Source: a bacterium
GTDB lineage: Bacteria > Zhuqueibacterota > Zhuqueibacteria > Residuimicrobiales > Residuimicrobiaceae
Assembly (NCBI GenBank): GCA_012523655.1
Contig: JAAYTV010000666.1
Span: 1 to 7,413, forward strand
DNA: 7,413 nucleotides
Direction of reading: 5' to 3'
The notes under the pieces are model-generated. The model was not told the origin of the DNA, did not search any database, and was given only the letters and a program-made list of their open reading frames with translations. A program made the translations under genes and the position numbers. Positions 5,928 to 7,413 of the stretch are shown here, one piece after another. Each line of letters opens with the position of its first letter. The first letter of the stretch is position 1.

Positions 5928-5931
5928 GGAG
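5926..5931 (+). promoter_or_regulatory. Ribosome binding site of the protease, overlapping the GH57 stop codon
   Basis: AAGGAG shares its two A residues with the TAA stop of the GH57 gene (5925-5927), indicating translational coupling. Spacing is 12 nt to ATG 5944 and 9 nt to the in-frame TTG 5941, so the TTG is a real alternative start. Confidence 0.65.
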
Positions 5932-5943
5932 TTGGACGAGTTG

Positions 5944-7413
5944 ATGAATTCTTTGCGAATAGACGGAAAATTGAAAAAAGTGCTGTGGTTCGCGCTGGTG
6001 GGATTGGGCGCTGTTCTTCTCTACATGCAAATCAAACCGACGCGGCTCTATCCTCAGGAGAACATTCGCACCGACTTGGATCGTTTCATGGAAGTCTTTA
6101 TGTACGTGAAACGATATTATGTGGAACCAGTGGAGAGCGACAAGCTGATCACCGGCGCCATAGAGGGATTGCTGGGAAAATTGGATCCGCATTCTGTGTA
6201 TCTGCCGCCTAAAAGTCTGGAACAGGAAAGCGAGCGCATGGAGGGCCATTTTGAGGGCATCGGCATCGAGTTTGTGGTTTTGAACAAGGTGCTGACCGTC
6301 GTGTCTCCCATAGTCGGCGGCCCGGCGGAGGCAGCCGGTCTGGCGCCGGGTGATCAGATCATCCGCATCGAGGACAAGTCGGCCTATGGCATCACGGAAG
6401 ATGAGGTGTTCAAAAAGCTGCGAGGTCCCAAAGGCAGCAAGGTCAAGATCAGCGTGCTGCGCGCCAACCAGTCGGAGCCCTTTGATGTGGTGATTACGCG
6501 CGATCGTATTCCCATTTACAGCGTCTATGCTTCATTCATGCTGGACGACGGTAAAACCGGCTACATTTGGCTGGCTCGTTTCGCAAAGACTTCTTCTGAA
6601 GAGATGCAGACGGCGCTTAAAGAGCTCGAAGCTCAAGGGATGAAACAGCTGATTCTGGACCTGCGCTACAATCCGGGCGGTTTGCTGGAACAGGCCACAG
6701 AACTGGCGGACCTGTTTATCCCCGGCGGTCATCGTCTGGTGTATACGCGCGGCCGCAATAAAGCCAATGATGAGGATTTCTTTTCCACCAACAGCACAGA
6801 CCGCCCCATCACGCCGCTGGTGGTTATGATCGATCACGGATCGGCCAGCGCATCGGAGATCGTTGCCGGCGCCATGCAGGATCTGGACCGCGGCCTGGTG
6901 GTGGGCCAGACCAGTTTTGGCAAAGGGCTGGTGCAGAATCAAATCCGTCTCAAGGACGGTGCGGCGATCCGCCTGACGGTGGCTCGCTACTACACGCCCA
7001 GCGGCCGGTTGATCCAGCGCCCCTATGACCACGGCGTGGTGGATTATTATGCCGATGCGTATGACGACAGCAAGGAGCAAAAGCCGGACAGCCTGCACAA
7101 GCCGTACAAGACGCGCGCCGGCCGCACGGTTCTGGGCGGCGGCGGCATAGTGCCCGACTCGACCACTCAGCCCGAACGCATCACCCGTTTTTTCAATCAG
7201 CTGGTGGGCAAAAGGATCTTTTTCGAACTCGGCGCCCGCTACGCGATCCAGCACAAGGAGCAGGCCGCTGATTTCAACCGTTTTTATTCTCAATTCAATT
7301 TCGGCGAAGAGCTGGCGGACGACATTCGGGCCTCGTGCAAAAAGCAGGGTCTGGAATTCAGTGAAGAGGCCTACAAAAAGGATCTTGCGATCATCAAGAC
7401 CATGATCAAAGCC
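5944..7413 (+). CDS. Carboxy-terminal processing protease (S41 family, PDZ), 3' truncated by the window
   Basis: 490 codons are open to the window end; the C-terminus is missing. An N-terminal basic stretch and hydrophobic segment (about 13-30, VLWFALVGLGAVLLYMQI) act as a signal anchor, placing the enzyme in the periplasm. A helical part with LDPHSVYLPP (80-89) is typical of CtpA-like enzymes. A PDZ domain (about 95-185) has the carboxylate loop region GHFEGIGIEF and GGPAEAAGLAPGDQIIRIE (125-143). The S41 catalytic core has LILDLRYNPGG (236-246), HGSASASEIVAGAMQD with nucleophile Ser302, and GQTSFGKGLVQ with general base Lys327. The 25-residue Ser-Lys spacing equals that of E. coli Prc (S430/K455). 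The extended C-terminal region (about 395-490) resembles the longer Bacteroidota/Chlorobi-type enzymes. It would trim or degrade periplasmic or envelope proteins. Start uncertain: ATG 5944 is chosen, but TTG 5941 is better spaced from AAGGAG and an in-frame ATG at 5905 would overlap the GH57 gene by 23 bp without a good binding site. Confidence 0.9.
   Translation, partial: MNSLRIDGKLKKVLWFALVGLGAVLLYMQIKPTRLYPQENIRTDLDRFMEVFMYVKRYYVEPVESDKLITGAIEGLLGKLDPHSVYLPPKSLEQESERMEGHFEGIGIEFVVLNKVLTVVSPIVGGPAEAAGLAPGDQIIRIEDKSAYGITEDEVFKKLRGPKGSKVKISVLRANQSEPFDVVITRDRIPIYSVYASFMLDDGKTGYIWLARFAKTSSEEMQTALKELEAQGMKQLILDLRYNPGGLLEQATELADLFIPGGHRLVYTRGRNKANDEDFFSTNSTDRPITPLVVMIDHGSASASEIVAGAMQDLDRGLVVGQTSFGKGLVQNQIRLKDGAAIRLTVARYYTPSGRLIQRPYDHGVVDYYADAYDDSKEQKPDSLHKPYKTRAGRTVLGGGGIVPDSTTQPERITRFFNQLVGKRIFFELGARYAIQHKEQAADFNRFYSQFNFGEELADDIRASCKKQGLEFSEEAYKKDLAIIKTMIKA

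Overview
The window (7413 bp, moderately GC-rich, all genes on the + strand) looks like a chromosomal segment of a Gram-negative bacterium of the FCB superphylum or a related candidate phylum (KSB1/Calditrichota-like). This placement is an inference. It rests on an extracellular propeller protein ending in a 'YPNPF' plus FlgD-like/Por-type C-terminal domain, two tandem PorV/PorQ-family outer-membrane proteins, and a Bacteroidota/Chlorobi-style membrane-anchored S41 protease. I see no phage, insertion sequence, CRISPR array, tRNA or rRNA.

Layout. (1) 2-481: 3' end of a large secreted protein with an Asp-box propeller blade and a C-terminal beta-sandwich sorting-type domain. (2) 552-1520 and 1536-2441: two PorV/PorQ-family beta-barrel proteins 15 bp apart, both ending in Phe-Asp-Phe. 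(3) 2442-2513: AT-rich gap with a good sigma70-like promoter. (4) 2514-3635: isocitrate/isopropylmalate dehydrogenase family enzyme with isocitrate-dehydrogenase signatures. (5) 3636-3767: 132-bp GC-rich gap with several potential, partly mutually exclusive hairpins, the least explained stretch of the window. (6) 3768-5927: complete GH57 4-alpha-glucanotransferase/amylase with TTG start. (7) 5944-7413: carboxy-terminal processing protease (S41, PDZ), cut off by the window end.

How they fit. Genes 1-3 form a plausible surface/secretion block: a cargo-like protein with a C-terminal sorting-type domain, followed by two proteins of the family that contains the type IX secretion shuttle PorV. A promoter separates this block from the metabolic and housekeeping genes (dehydrogenase, glucan-remodelling enzyme, periplasmic protease). 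The GH57 gene and the protease are tightly coupled: the protease Shine-Dalgarno overlaps the GH57 stop codon. No canonical intrinsic terminator is visible anywhere in the window.

The clearest candidate for something undescribed is the 3636-3767 leader upstream of the GH57 gene. It carries a T-loop-like hairpin and competing stems, but no riboswitch class that I can confirm. The other genes are recognisable family members with details noted below, for example a mixed cofactor signature in the dehydrogenase.
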